The notes under the pieces were generated by a model that saw only the letters and a program-made list of their open reading frames with translations, was not told where the DNA came from and ran no database searches. Positions 20,101-31,300 of a stretch of DNA of 64,000 nucleotides are shown here, in pieces. The position numbers were made by a program, and so were the translations under genes. The DNA comes from Plazaster borealis. Taxonomy: Eukaryota; Echinodermata; Asteroidea; Forcipulatida; Labidiasteridae. The stretch is taken from assembly GCA_021014325.1 (NCBI GenBank), contig JAJGQC010000616.1, forward strand, positions 41,682 through 105,681, read 5' to 3'. The stretch's first letter is position 1. The number at the start of each line of letters is the position of its first letter.

Positions 20101-23100
20101 TACAAATATTGAAAGTTTAAGAGTGCACTGGTGACAATATTTCAGGGTTCTCCCCAGGTTTTTTCAAAACTGTGGGGCATTCTGGACAATTTTTTTTTTA
20201 AGTTTGGCCAAAGCACGCTGAATTGAAACAAGGTCTTCGGAACGTTTTCTACTTGGTTTTAAAAGCCCTACTGTGCAATCTGGAGCATTCTTTTTGTTTT
20301 CTCTTGATGTTTTTTGTATGGGTTGAAATTTGTGCATAACGGCACGCAAATCGCGCGTATCGGCCTGATCACTAGCTTGTGCATGGGGAGACCCCTGACA
20401 TATAGTTAAAATATGAAATGTTCCATTCACAAGGTGAAGGCAAAAGTCGAGTTGAATGGAACATTCCGTCTTTCATTAACTGAAAATACTCTCACCATTG
20501 CACCAATGCAAAACATTCATAATTGTTTTTATCCCATTAGTAATAATAATAATAGTTAATAGTACTAACATTTATAAAGCGCCCTAATCGTGCAGGCATG
20601 CTCTCAGGCGCTGAACACAGTTATATGAAGAAATTGGAGTGTAAGCTAAACAGTACAACTGTATGGCAATTTTTTATTTTAATTCCCTCCCCTATTATCA
20701 ATTTATCAAAAAACCTCCCAAACCGGCCCCCTGCCAAACTTACCCCTTCCGTCAACTACCCCCCTTACTCTTACCTGGAACAGAAGACTTTGTTGACCCA
20801 AGTTTGAATCCCGTTGCTTTGTCACTATGGAAACACAAAGAAAACAATTTACTCTATATGAAGTGTCTTTGTAAAAATTTTACATTTTAAGAACTTCATA
20901 TTCCACTTACATGTAGGGGTCTTGTCAAAATTAATCCAGGACAGGTAGTCGGATAACAATTCTCAGATGTCAAATTTGTGTTGGATTTCTGTTGGACTGT
21001 ATTCCTATCAGAGACACGGTACTACTCGCTGAAAGGCACACAGTTCTCTGATGCACTAAAGACAAACCCTATGCCAATGCACCCCACTGAGAGCTCTGCG
21101 GTTTGACTGGCTGATTAAATGTAGTATAAGCAAACTTGCGGTTTTGGAGTGATCTGGAAGGTTTTGAGGTCATTGTATTTAACTAAGATGCGTAGAGGAG
21201 TTGATTACAGTGAGCCATGTAGAGACCCCCTGCTTGTTTTACAGTAGATAGCAATCTAAGTCTCTGCGGTTTGTAAACAAATATTACCCCAGGCACTTTG
21301 AACTTCTCCCAAGGTTTCTCTGACACCCATTTTCTAACAAGGTGAATTAACGGCGGTCAAAAAACCTTGTCCTGGTCCGTACTTATCTGCTGGTTGTCCT
21401 GGACTAATTTTGACATGGTCCCTTATTATTTTGCAAGATTATGTATGAGCTGGTGCGAACCTTTGTATCCAGGTCGTCCAATCTTTACAAACTTTCTGAT
21501 ATCTACTTTTGCCTTCTCCAGCAGAGCTGGCTGGGCCGGGGCATCCTTGGCTTCCTTTGCAGCTCTCCGGGCTCTGTGAACAAAAACATTAAATAGAGAA
21601 TAAATCTTTTAATTAGGGCTACTGGAGAATATAAATCAAAAATGCATAGAAATAAATAACAATGAACCGTGCTAACAATACATTTATTGTAAGATGACAT
21701 ACAAAGATATTGACAAAGTAGAGACTGCCAAAATTTGCCCTTTGCACGGTCAGCCATCTGCGCGTAGAGCCTCAACTTGGGACAGCAGTGAATAGAAGCA
21801 TTATATAACTATGTATTGTCACGGTAATGTAATGACACTTTCATCCAAACAGATGCATAAATACAATACAAATGAAGCATGAAGTCGAGGCTCTACACGC
21901 ACATGGCCGATCCGTGCAAAGGGTGAATAGGGCTAGATAGCTCAGTTGGTAGAGGTTACACATGTAACCGACCGTTTCAGAAACGGTTACACGTTTACAA
22001 AAATAACCGTAACCTCACAGCCTGACAATGAGAACATACGCCCTCTGTCGGATATGGATTTACATATTGCTACACAAAACAGTTGTAAATGACTTGAGAA
22101 CTGAAGACTAGTGATCCGCGCAAGCTCTATACAAATCTAAATTCCCATAAGATTTAAGAAACAGCTGTTGGTGGGCGTCCTCTGAAACCCTGTACAACAT
22201 TGGTCGTTGCGCCTTGGACAGCAGCACGGTCGGCAACGCACAGTTCTTTGGAAACTTTTGTCTTGCAAGGTGTGGGTTTATCCCCGATGAACAAAAGATT
22301 ATTTTACAGTACAAATTGTAAGTTTGATTTTTTTTTTAGGGTGACTCCTCAATTCAAAATCAAAATGAGGTGATGAAGATGCACTGCTTTTTGGGCTTCT
22401 GAAATCTCATCAGAGCTACTTAAAAATTTGGGTTACTAGCCCTGCTGGCTACCATGAAAATATAGTTAATTTTGACCCCTAAAAACCCTTACAAACCCTG
22501 GACCAGCCAGAGGCAGAAGCATAAAATATACAAAGTAGGTGTATATATGTGTTTTTCAATTGAATAACAGAAAGAAATTATGTTGAAATGTTGACTTTTG
22601 GTCTGATAATTTACTTTCAATTCTGTGAGTAATCAAGTACACATAATACGATTAAGACAAAAATGAGATAAATCTTCTCTTACTTTTCTCAGTTCATGTT
22701 CATATAAAAGCAGTCAAAGGCATGTTAAACTGTGTCAGCAAGTTTTTTTTTCTCATTTTGAATCTGGTCTTGTAAAGAAATGTCTGATCCAGTAAATATT
22801 TTGAGGTACAAGCCCTGCAGTCTTGTGGATTTTCTCCCCAAATTCGAGCACTGATTAGCCATGTATAACTTACAGATTTGACTGATGTTTTTTGCCCTGT
22901 GTATGGGCAAGATAGCTCCCTTCATTGTTATGTAACGTCAGGCACAGCTTGCATTCATAAGAACCAAGATGATTCTTCATGAAATAAGGATCCTGAAATG
23001 AAAAAACAACAAAAAATGACATAACAGGTTCATTCCGGCGTGACAAGATGGGACAGACAGCACTGAAACTAGGGTAAAATTTTAGGGGGGAAGGGGCACA

Positions 23101-24202
23101 CCATTTTTTCTAGGGGGGCGGGGGCTCTTCTAGGCAATTAAAGGCATCGTACACGTTTGGTAATTGGAGCCTATTGTTTGTTTTAAACCTAATAAAGTTA
23201 TATACCATAAAACTAACCTGTGAAAATTTCATTTCAAAAGGTGGTAGCATTTTTGAGATATTGACGGAAATCTGGAGCAGTTACATATGTCCACGCAGGA
23301 AGAATAATCTGCATTGGAATACACACTCTGAGAAGCGTTACGCGCAACGCTTCTCAGATTAAAATGTTTTGGGGGATAAAAAGTGATATAATTTTCCATA
23401 ACCGCGGTACTTCGAGGTGAAAAGTTTCTCAAAATGCATTATACTATCCAAAGCTGCTGTACTTCTTACCAAGTAAGTTTTTATTGGCATTAATTATCAG
23501 AGTCATTACCAAATGTGTACGATGCCTTTAAGACTGAGTGTCCGTTTGCATTTACATGTATCTTAATCAAGCCCCTTTTCAGTATTAGTAATCTGAGGTG
23601 AGTGTTAAAATAAATACACGCTGTCTGCATGTAATAATAATAATAATAATAACAGGCATTTATGGAGCACTTTTACACTGGGTACCACGGCAATTACAAG
23701 AAAACTATACATTAAGCGAATACATAAATTAATGGGAAAGATAGTTGGTCCATGGCAATCAACCATTGAACAGGAAAGTTTTGAGATGTTTCTTGAGATG
23801 TTTTATTTTCAAGTGACTCTGCGGAAGGAATTTGATGAGGGAGACAGTTCCATGGAAAATGGAAAAATAGTGTTGAAAACAGTGAAATTGTCACATTACA
23901 GCTTATAAACATTTAATCTCAAAAGTCCAGATTTCAAACGGGGGCACCCGGTGGGGTGAGGGTGTGGGGCTTGGCCATCAATTGGGGAGATGCACATTTT
24001 TACGATGGATGCAAATCTTATGGGGACAGAGTTTTTATGGATTCAGTCCTTTTGCTGTAGTATGAAAAGTTTGTACCTTGTTTAGATCGATTGTTTCCAA
24101 CGCCAATTGCCTGAGTCGCTCTCTCCTGTCTCGGTTACTCTCAGACTCCGAGGCAACCCCTCCTCCTCCCGTCTTGCCTCCTGCTCTATTCTGAAAGTCC
24201 AT
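16409..24202 (-). CDS. SF3A2: Splicing factor 3A subunit 2 (SF3a66)
   Basis: SF3A2 is a subunit of SF3a, part of the 17S U2 snRNP. It helps U2 engage the branch site during prespliceosome assembly in the nucleus. Seven coding exons (24202-24077, 22992-22874, 21573-21461, 20824-20775, 19938-19798, 18687-18619, 17164-16409) join in frame to 1374 bases, 457 residues; human SF3A2 has 464. All introns are GT-AG. The N terminus (MDFQNRAGGKTG) is typical. A matrin-type zinc finger uses C56, C59, H72 and H78. The SF3A2 core runs through FVKIGRPGYK, QRDSNLGQQSLLFQ, EVAEGVNPRHRFMSAYEQRV and AAEPYETIAFK. From residue 215 the tail is proline-rich and ends FREEDDDDEN. An upstream noncoding exon is likely, because CATCCATCAG precedes the ATG. 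Conservation of each exon makes the identity firm. Confidence 0.97.
17667..18082 (+). repeat. tRNA-derived SINE, family 1, alternate tail
   Basis: The head (GTGTCATGGCCGAGCGGTTA, GGGTTCGAATCCC) and middle (TGGGACGTAAAGCCGTTGGT) match the SINE at 12373. The 3' half differs: TAGCACCTTGTAAAAAACAT, then AAGCGCCTTGAGTACC, GCGCTATATAAGACTTCG and a (TTA)n tail. It lies in SF3A2 intron 6. Confidence 0.8.
18310..18536 (-). repeat. Family 1 SINE fragment interrupted by a small MITE
   Basis: CACTCTGCTGATCAGAGCAC ... CTCGAGTCC is a reverse-oriented SINE head. It is cut at GTGCGCTTGACC and resumes at GTGCTTGACCGTTAGGCCAT. Confidence 0.65.
18369..18506. mobile_element. Small MITE inside the SINE
   Basis: It begins TAGTGTTAGCCAGAGGGGTG and ends with a rough complement (ATCCTGGCTAAAACCTT). 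GGACAC words point inward from both ends. The flanking SINE words GTGCGCTTGACC and GTGCTTGACC look like a diverged target duplication. Confidence 0.5.
18619..18687 (-). CDS. SF3A2: SF3A2 coding exon 6
   Basis: 69 bases, phase 0, between TTTACAG and CAG|GTGAGC. It encodes VPSREVDKADSKFWTSWNKE followed by TKQ. Confidence 0.95.
18721..19456. mobile_element. TTAA MITE (GACAGGGTGTAC subtype) carrying a nested TTAA MITE
   Basis: The outer borders are TTAAAGACAGGGTGTACTTT and AAAGTGTACCCTGTCTTTAA. Its body (AAAACTTACTTGG, GAGCACTGG, AGCTGTTGAT) matches 48657-48965. The inner element occupies 18761-19142. Confidence 0.8.
18761..19142. mobile_element. Nested TTAA MITE, type B
   Basis: Borders are TTAAAGGGATTGTATATG and the diverged complement ending CAGACCCTTTAA. 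The body has the AACCTTTTGAAA, CCAGATTTTCGGC and GGAATACACA-type blocks in reverse orientation. It sits where the related copy at 48680-48700 has an uninterrupted AAAGTTATTGACC. Confidence 0.8.
19453..19785. mobile_element. TTAA MITE, type B, right end missing
   Basis: It starts at the TTAA that ends the preceding element (TTAAAGGGTTTGTAAACG). It carries the type B body through TTTCACAGGTTAGTTTTATG and fades out about 15 bases from SF3A2 exon 5. Confidence 0.7.
19798..19938 (-). CDS. SF3A2: SF3A2 coding exon 5
   Basis: 141 bases, phase 0 at both ends, between TTTTTCAG and AAG|GTAAAG. It encodes the highly conserved block from IDYPEVAEG to YETIAFK. Confidence 0.96.
20145..20310. repeat. Dispersed repeat shared with 49680-49860
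   Basis: GTGGGGCATTCTG, AAGCACGCTGAATTGAAACA, AGGTCTTCGGAA and GTGCAATCTGGAGCATTCT recur in the same order at 49710-49850. Confidence 0.65.
20775..20824 (-). CDS. SF3A2: SF3A2 coding exon 4 (50-base exon)
   Basis: This small exon encodes TKQRDSNLGQQSLLFQ. It lies between a CCATAG acceptor and CAG|GTAAGAG and was found by homology to the family core. Confidence 0.93.
20916..21422. mobile_element. MITE with GTCAAAATTAATCCAGGACA ends, copy 1
   Basis: The left end GGGTCTTGTCAAAATTAATC is mirrored by ACTAATTTTGACATGGTCCC. The body (507 bp) includes GTCAAATTTGTG, AAAGACAAACCCTATGCC and AAACAAATATTACCCCAGGC. A second copy lies at 31642-32122. It ends only about 40 bases from SF3A2 exon 3. Confidence 0.7.
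21461..21573 (-). CDS. SF3A2: SF3A2 coding exon 3
   Basis: 113 bases between TTCACAG and a GTTCGC donor. It encodes ARRAAKEAKDAPAQPA and FVKIGRPGYK. The donor is not a strong consensus but is the only one that preserves the family sequence. Confidence 0.92.
21935..22000 (+). repeat. tRNA-like fragment plus palindromic sequence
   Basis: GGCTAGATAGCTCAGTTGGTAGAG is a tRNA 5' half / A box. It is followed by an inverted GGTTACACATGTAACC segment rather than a tRNA 3' half, so it is not a functional tRNA. Confidence 0.45.
22680..22858. repeat. Fragment of the GGGCTCGAA element family
   Basis: TCTCATTTTGAATCTGGTCT, GCCCTGCAGTCTTGTGG and TCCCCAAATTCGAGCACTG resemble the right half of 24331-24690. 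It stops 16 bases from the SF3A2 exon 2 donor. Confidence 0.5.
22874..22992 (-). CDS. SF3A2: SF3A2 coding exon 2 (zinc finger)
   Basis: 119 bases between CATTTCAG and GTAAGT. It encodes the whole C2H2 matrin-type finger, from YECKLC to HTQGKKHQ. Two bases of the next codon are carried over. Confidence 0.95.
23138..23531. mobile_element. TTAA MITE, type B, best-preserved copy (394 bp)
   Basis: The borders TTAAAGGCATCGTACACGTT and AATGTGTACGATGCCTTTAA are inverted repeats identical in sequence type to those of type A. The interior differs, with a GAGAAGCGTT...AACGCTTCTC centre palindrome at 23330-23360. It lies in SF3A2 intron 1. Confidence 0.85.
23625..23715. repeat. (TAA)n with adjacent GCATTTATGGAGCAC repeat
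   Basis: A TAATAATAA run of about 25 bases is followed by a segment like those at 4040 and 20540. It is probably the residue of a retroposon tail. Confidence 0.4.
24077..24202 (-). CDS. SF3A2: SF3A2 coding exon 1 (residues 1-42)
   Basis: It begins at the ATG in GACCAAGATGG (a good Kozak context) and ends AACAAG|GTACAA in phase 0. It encodes the Gly-rich start and the conserved ESNRDRRERLRQLALETIDL segment. Confidence 0.95.
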
Positions 24203-24330
24203 CTTGGTCTTTCAAGACTGATGGATGTAGAATGGTGGAAGAACAATGTCTTCGGGATGAACAGTTCATAAAGTGTTAAGTCTGTGGTGAGAAGGAAAAT
24301 AATCCATTTCAGCATGTACAGTGAGTTAAA

Positions 24331-24690
24331 GTAGGGCTCGAAAATAACACTGGACTCAGACTGCAGGCCCGAGGCCAGTGATGTTAGCACCGACCAGTAA
24401 ACTCACAGCCAGACAAGTCCAGCAGTCTTCTATTTTTAAATTCAATATCTTTATAAAAAAAAAAAAACAAGTTCAAATGAGTTTGAGCCTGGTAAATATC
24501 AAAGTTTACTTACATGTACCCACAAGACAAAAAGAGAACTCTTCTCTTAGTGTTTGTTTAAATAAAAACAGTTCAAATGTTAAAACCGTCTTCTCCTTTT
24601 TGTTTATGGTCTTTTCTCATTTTGATCTGGTCTCAAACAAACTTCTGGTCCTCCAGTCTTGTGGATCTTTCCCCCAAATTTGAGCCCTGA
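24331..24690. mobile_element. MITE-like element with GGGCTCGAA ends
   Basis: The left end GGGCTCGAAAATAACACTGG and the right end AAATTTGAGCCCTGAC are approximate inverted repeats. CCCGAGGCCAGTG and TCTTGTGGAT blocks are shared with 57607-57989 in opposite orientation. It lies in the 5' UTR intron of SF3A2. Confidence 0.55.
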
Positions 24691-26156
24691 CAAAGGATTG
24701 GTAGAGTTGACAAAATAGTCGCAGACAGTGTTCATGTTTGGTGTGATTAAACCATACACATGAAATAACAAACACGTGTAAATTTGGGCTTAATCCGTTA
24801 TGTGAGTCAGGAGAAAATAGTGAAAACCATGCACAATATTTTAAAACATGTAAACACATTGTCCTTAATTTTGGTTGCAGCCACCAAAATCAGCTGATTT
24901 TTAAACCTACAGTATTTGTTTACAGGAAACAAGATTTGCAAATGTAGCCTACATATACTTTAAAAATAGGCAGTGAAAATACCGGTAAACCTAAAATCAT
25001 TCAACATGTTCAAACAATATTTGGCAGTACCGCAATTTCCCTTCGAAAAAATAATTTAGGCCCGGAGAGACCCAGTAACCATGGTAACTGGGGCGCTGCT
25101 GTACTCTTTTTTTTCGAAATTTCAAATTTTTGACATCCTCGGTCGTACTGTCCAAGGCCTGTTAGCTTGGGAAACCCAAATTAGAAAAAGAAAAGGTAAC
25201 AAATTGGAGTAAATTTTTCATACAAAGAAGATTTTAAAATCATTTTTGGGGATGAAAAAATCTTCGCCAGCAGTGGGCATTTGAACGAGCGTGTCAGTTG
25301 ATTAAGCGGGATCAGTACAGTATTAATGACAACTATTGTTATAATCCTCTAACACTAAACAGGTAATACTACGCCTCCCAGGATGTGGAGGATAAATTTG
25401 GTAATTTAAATTTGTTATGTCAACTACATTATATCATGTACATTACACGTCAAAGAGGGCGCAACAGCGTTGCAGATTATTTTACCGCCGCCAGTAAATC
25501 TACTAGGCCTACTTTAAAAATAAAATAGCAATTTAACTTTCACTTCACCTTCAGACTTTTTTAAGCCCTTTTACTATAGCATGTAATAGTCAGTTAGTTT
25601 TTAAATTGTATACTTTTATAAAATAATATATAAATAATACTTAGGCCTAGTTTTAGGCCCTAATTTAATAATATTATTTTTATTCATCATTTGTTCTCTT
25701 TCTTGCAATTGCATGATATGATTGATTTGGTAAACCACGAGGTATAAGTGGGTAAACACAAACATAAAATAATAATGTAGCCCCACTTCTGTGGCCAAGA
25801 TGTGGGGCTATGATTGAATTGAATATTTAATTAATGGTGCCGATTAATTGACGTTGTTCAGTTGAGTTACACTTCTGGGATTCTTATATTCTGAGAACAC
25901 TGATTATAGACAGGGAACCAGTCTACGAAACAGCTTGATTCAAATTCATAAAACTGTATGGTGCCTCGTTCAACCAAGCCTTTTCAATGCCACCTTGCAT
26001 ATTCCACTAAGATTTTTCTAAGCAAATTCTATGATCAAATGGCACAACTGGAAGTTAAAATAAAGCTACGTGAAACGCTGAGATGATCTTTCGTGTGCAT
26101 GATAAACTTTTACCTCCATCAACTAAAACAAATAGCTATAACTTACCAAGCTTCCT

Positions 26157-26215
26157 TTCCGAATACACGTGTGCATTTCTCTAAACGTTTGGGTTGACCA
26201 GTTCGGCGGTTCAAC
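26157..26215 (-). promoter_or_regulatory. Candidate noncoding first exon of SF3A2
   Basis: On the minus strand AAGGAAGCTTG|GTAAGTTATA is a strong 5' splice site. There is no downstream ATG exon other than 24202, and the coding exon is preceded by a good acceptor (24218-24220). The 5' extent is not known. This is inference from splice signals. Confidence 0.45.
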
Positions 26216-27656
26216 ACGAATAAGTATCCGAAGTTGTTGCATGCGCCCATCCATGTATAACTACTAAACTTCACCAAGTCCTTTTAGTGTAACAATATTG
26301 ACTCGGCCTGCGCCCTGTGTAACCATGCAGCCATCGTTGATGAAACTTAACTTGCACGCGTGAAAGGCTATCATTGGCTGAGAATTGTGCGCAGCGCGTG
26401 CACGTTTCGATTGTTTGTCATCAAAGATGGTGGTCAATGACATCATGTACAATCCACCCCTTTTGGCATAGTTGGAACAACTGCAAGAGTAGGCAGCTTA
26501 TGCGTCTTTGTAAGCACATCACCTGATTGTTCTCGACCAATAAACATCACAATAAAATTAGGCCACATAAAAACACAAAGTGTTGATCGTCCTTGCCCCC
26601 ACCGACCCACGACGAAACCCCCCGACCCCATTTATTGAGTGTGCGTACTGCGGTATGCGTTATCCGCCCAGTTTGCAGAATGTTTGAGAGCTGAATGCAC
26701 ACATAATTTATTTTAGAAAACTCTGACGTCCAAATTCCACTGCCCAAAAATATACGCAGTCATGGAATGTAATTGTAATCCGGAGTGTGAAACCGATAGA
26801 GGTGAGGGGAGGACTGGGGAACTTTAACCCAATACGAGCAGAGGTTTTTTCTTCGGATACTTATTTGTGTTTAGCAAATAGCAATGATCCCCCAAACGAA
26901 GTTTGAGATTGTGGGACAAGCATGGAGGAAGAAAGACAAGCATCCAGCGACCTTGAATTGAAAAGTGTGTAAGAACAAAAACAAATATTTATAATTAAGC
27001 AACAGAGCGCGACCTCGACTCCGGTACGTAGGGAGGCTAGGCCCTACTGCGTATGAACGTGACCGCGACTCCGTCTCCGCGGAGGCGCAGTCATAGCTTC
27101 GAAGTGTACCTCACCTAGCATTCTATAGTTGTACCTTAGATTTTACGAATTAATAACATAAACAATATCATTCATTGACTTTAATTTTGTCAAGTTAGCC
27201 ATACATTATGCAGAGAGATCACCCTTCCCATGCCATGTACTGTATGGAGAATGGAGGCAAGTGAGTGGTGGCGGCGTGACCACACAGTCAACCAATGAGA
27301 GTTATTTGGGGGGGGGGGGGCAAATACATAATTGTGGGGGGGGGGTGCTATTTGTATCAAACCACTCATGTCGTGCTTTTTTTTTTAGATCGGGGGCAAG
27401 GGTTCTGAGGGCGCCTCCATAGCCTCTGTGGCCTCTGTGTAATTCCACCTCCAGGCCTGTGTTTGAACTGCAGACTCTTTTTCTCCAGCATGTCCAGGGC
27501 AGGTCGGAACTCTTGTCTATTGTCTATTTGTCTTCCACCATGGTTTAAGTTAACATCTACATATTGTTCGTTTCAGGTTTTTATATGGTCGACCTTGATC
27601 TTTCTGATTGCACCCGGCATCAGAAAAAAGAGCTCAACTTGTCATCCATGTAAAGA
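26216..27656. promoter_or_regulatory. Shared upstream region of SF3A2 and GTPBP6
   Basis: Two conserved genes diverge across this region. CCAAT/ATTGG words occur at 26371-26375, 26536-26540 and 27291-27295. A CpG-rich part (27005-27105) has GACTCCG/GGAGGCGC words. The part at 26560-26625 resembles half of the palindromic element at 31489. G-runs lie at 27308-27345. No coding segment was found between 26216 and 27656. Confidence 0.4.
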
Positions 27657-28369
27657 ATGTCTGCCATGAGGAAATTAATCAGCGCAACATCTGCTGAAGT
27701 GAGAAACATACCTCGGGTTACAGTCTTTTGTCGACAGCAAGCCCCCCTAACTCATTGCTTGAACAGTTTAGCAAGATACCAGTCTCATCGATGTCCGGTC
27801 ACTCTGAGCACAACGATCTTTCCACACTTCCAATGCTCAACACCTCAAAATGAGTCTCAATTTCCATCGTTCATCCGAGCATCGTCATTCCACTCTTCCA
27901 GATGTCAACATAAAAAACATATCAAAAAGCTAAAGGGTCAAGACTTGTCTGTACCAAGCAAAAGAAGCCATGATGGAAACGAGGGGCAGGGGTCCTCCTC
28001 CGACGTTGATTCTGACTGGGATGCAATCCTTCAAGAGGAGGATCCGATCAAAGATGTTGACCCCCTTCCCCTTGGACGTCATCGCTTCTTCGTCCTTCAG
28101 CCTGACTTAAGACGCGGTCACGGAACGAAGCGTCACACGCACTCCAACCCCCATTTGCAACTTGAGGAGGCTATCGCCTTGGTTGAGACAATTCCAGACT
28201 GGATGGTTGTGGATAGCTTGGTTCAAGCTGTAAAGGAGCCGGCCAAAAAGTCTGTCTTTGGGAAGGGGACCTTTGCCGAACTCACTAAGATAATCCGATC
28301 GCGGCCGGAGATCACAGGTGTTTTTCTGAGGGAGCTGGAAGATGCTTGGGGAGTACAAGTCTTTGACAG
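27657..28369 (+). CDS. GTPBP6: GTPBP6 exon 1
   Basis: 713 bases from the ATG to GACAG|GTGTGAG. It encodes the presequence, an acidic linker (SSSDVDSDWDAILQEEDP) and the start of the HflX N-terminal domain. A second in-frame ATG at 27666 is an alternative start. Confidence 0.93.
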
Positions 28370-31300
28370 GTGTGAGTTTAACTCGGTCATTTTTAGTTTA
28401 TTGTACTCAGCATAATGACCTTTGACCTTGACATTTACCTTGTAGGTCACTGCAGCTCCAAGGGGGTTGACTGGTGGCATCGGCCTCATGATGCTTTGCC
28501 ATCTGTAATATGAATGATTAATAGACATAGGCCTAGAGATGAGACGTAGAGTTGTATCGGTGAGAATGCAATGGTTACTTGGTTTATAATATTCCTTGAC
28601 CCAGAGTTCTCCGTAGGTCAAGGGTCACATATCACTGGAACACATTGGTTTGAAGGAGATGCATAATGCAGCCCTTGTTATCTTTTCTTTGTCAAGTCCA
28701 GGTTTAATTGTGGCAACATTATTTTCAAAGGAAAATTGATTACTCAAGAAGTTCCACAGAAGTTCCAAAAATAATGCTGCGGGTGGGCACAGAAAAGTCT
28801 TTTAAAATGACTGAAGTGGTTAACAATAATATCCACATCACTGTGGTCAATTAATTTGTTTTGTTTGGTTTAGATGATCTTCCCGTCAAGCGAACTCGGC
28901 GAACTCCCACAAGGGGATATAAACACTAAGCTGGCAACAGCCAATCTATCTTATACATGTACAGTCATTGGTTTGACGTCTATGATTATGAATTGCACAA
29001 ATCAGAAATTAGGATTCAGTAACTAAACGACAATACTTATTCTAGTCATTGTAAAATTGGCGGTTAGCTTGGTAGGATTCGAACCCACAACCTTGCAAGT
29101 CTTGCAGTCTAATCACTGGACCACTGTGACTATTGTTGTTTCTTTCTTACTTTATTTTAAGATTGAAATGCTCTCCAGTGCTACTATTGTCTCTTTATTT
29201 TGCAGATACGCTGTTGTTCTAAAGATTTTTAAAGATCATGCCCGCACAAGAGAGGCACAAATGCAGATTGCACTTGCAGAGATTCCATACCTCAGGTACA
29301 ATCCTTCATTTTTACAAAAGACTATTTCAGTTGATTTCTTCACAAATGCAATTCATTTGCAATAAGTAGGCCTATTAGCCTTTTTGAGATATGGTGGACA
29401 CTATAATATGAGTGCACTGTAGGATTTGGGTGTATACAGACAAATTTACCCAAATCAAACAGTGTTATAGTAATGTGTCCGCCATATCTCAAAATGGCTT
29501 ATTGCTTTTTTTCATTATAAGAAAACACACATTTCTGGATGATTGGTTCAGGTTGGCATAAGGGTTATTTTTCCTCATCTTCCGCCTCTGTTTCATGGTT
29601 CGAATCCCGCCAGGGGCACTATGTGGATTGAGTTTTCAATCCCTACCTGAATGCATGAGTTTTCCCTAGAATAATTCTCTTGGGTTTTCCTCCCACATCT
29701 AAAACTTAAACTTACTTCCCTTTCTATGGGGTTCTTGGCAATTAATGCAATCTTCATCTTTTCTACACAGGTATCTTCAGGCCTACGGGGTACAATGCTA
29801 GTCCCTTTTGAGAGTCCCTAGGTTTTATCACCAAAAAGATTTAATACTAGGCCTTATGTGCCGTTGTCTTACAAAGTAACAGCGTTTCAAGTACTTTAAA
29901 GGCATCGTACACGTTTGGTAATTGTCAAAGACCAGTGTTCTCACTTGGTGTATCCCAACATATGCATAAAACAACAAGCCTGTGAAAATTTGGGCTCAAG
30001 TGGTCATCGAAGTTGCAAGAAAATGATGAAAGAAAAAACACCCTTGTACAAATTTGTGTGCTTTCAGATAGGAATAAAAGGCTTCTAGCTAGAAGTCTTT
30101 TATTATTTTAGTGAGAAATTACCTCTTTCTCAAAAACTACGTTACTTCAGAGGGAGTCGTTTCTCACAATGTTTTATACTATCAACAGCTCTCTGTTGCT
30201 CGTTACCAAGTCAGTTTTTATGCTAATATATATTTTGAGTAAATACAAAACGTGTACGATACCTTTAACACTTACTGTCACCTAAAGCCGATTTATCAAC
30301 GCCCACCATTTCCCTCGAAAAACTCTCTAAATAATCATATTCGTCCAACCTCTCCAGATCCCGTCTCAGAAGACAAAACGACAACCTGGACCAGCAAAGA
30401 GGCGGCCACTCTTTCATCAGTGGGGGTGGGGAGACCTTCCTAACGGTTCAGCAACGAGTCTTGAAAGAGCGCGAGCAGAAAGTCAGAAAGGCGCTGGATC
30501 AGCTGAAGAAGAAGCGAAGTTTACTGCGAGGTGGAAGGGCTCGAAGGAACTTCCCCATTGTGTCTGTGGTGGGATACACCAATGCTGGTGAGCTGTTGAA
30601 AATACAAACTAAATGTAGAGAAACATTTTATAATATATTACATGTAATATTAATATTTATGTACTTTACTCTCTCTTGTTCTTGTGGACTCTTGATTTTA
30701 AGTTTGGAAGCAGAGTTGAGTGTGGACACCACCCCCTGAAAATGAATGGCATTAAAATCTTAATCCGTAAGCAGTACAGCAGCTTTTGATAGTGTAATGT
30801 ATTTTGAGAAACTTTTCACTTCGAAGTACTGCGGTTATGGAAAAAGATATCACTTTTTATTCCCCAAAATTTGAATCTGAGAAGCGTTACTGTCAGTACG
30901 TTTCTCAGAGTGTGTATTCCAATTGCAGATTATTCTTCCTGTGTGGACAAAAACCGCTCCAGATTTTCATCAATATCTCAAAAACCGTACCAACTTTTGA
31001 AATGAAATGTTCACAGGTTAGTTTTATGGTATCTACAACTGCAGGTTTGAAACAAACAGTGGGTTCCAATTACCAAACGCGTACAACCCCTTTAAAGGAG
31101 AAAAATTACACAATCAATAGACAGACAACAAATTATTAAAAACAGAGAAGAAAACCAGAAATATAAAAATGTGACCTTTGACCTATGACCTTTAAATATC
31201 AGGGAAGACCACCTGATCAAAGCCCTGACAGGAGATGCAACGATGCAGCCTAAGGATCAGCTTTTGCAACGCTGGACGTGACTGCACACGGAGGAACCCT

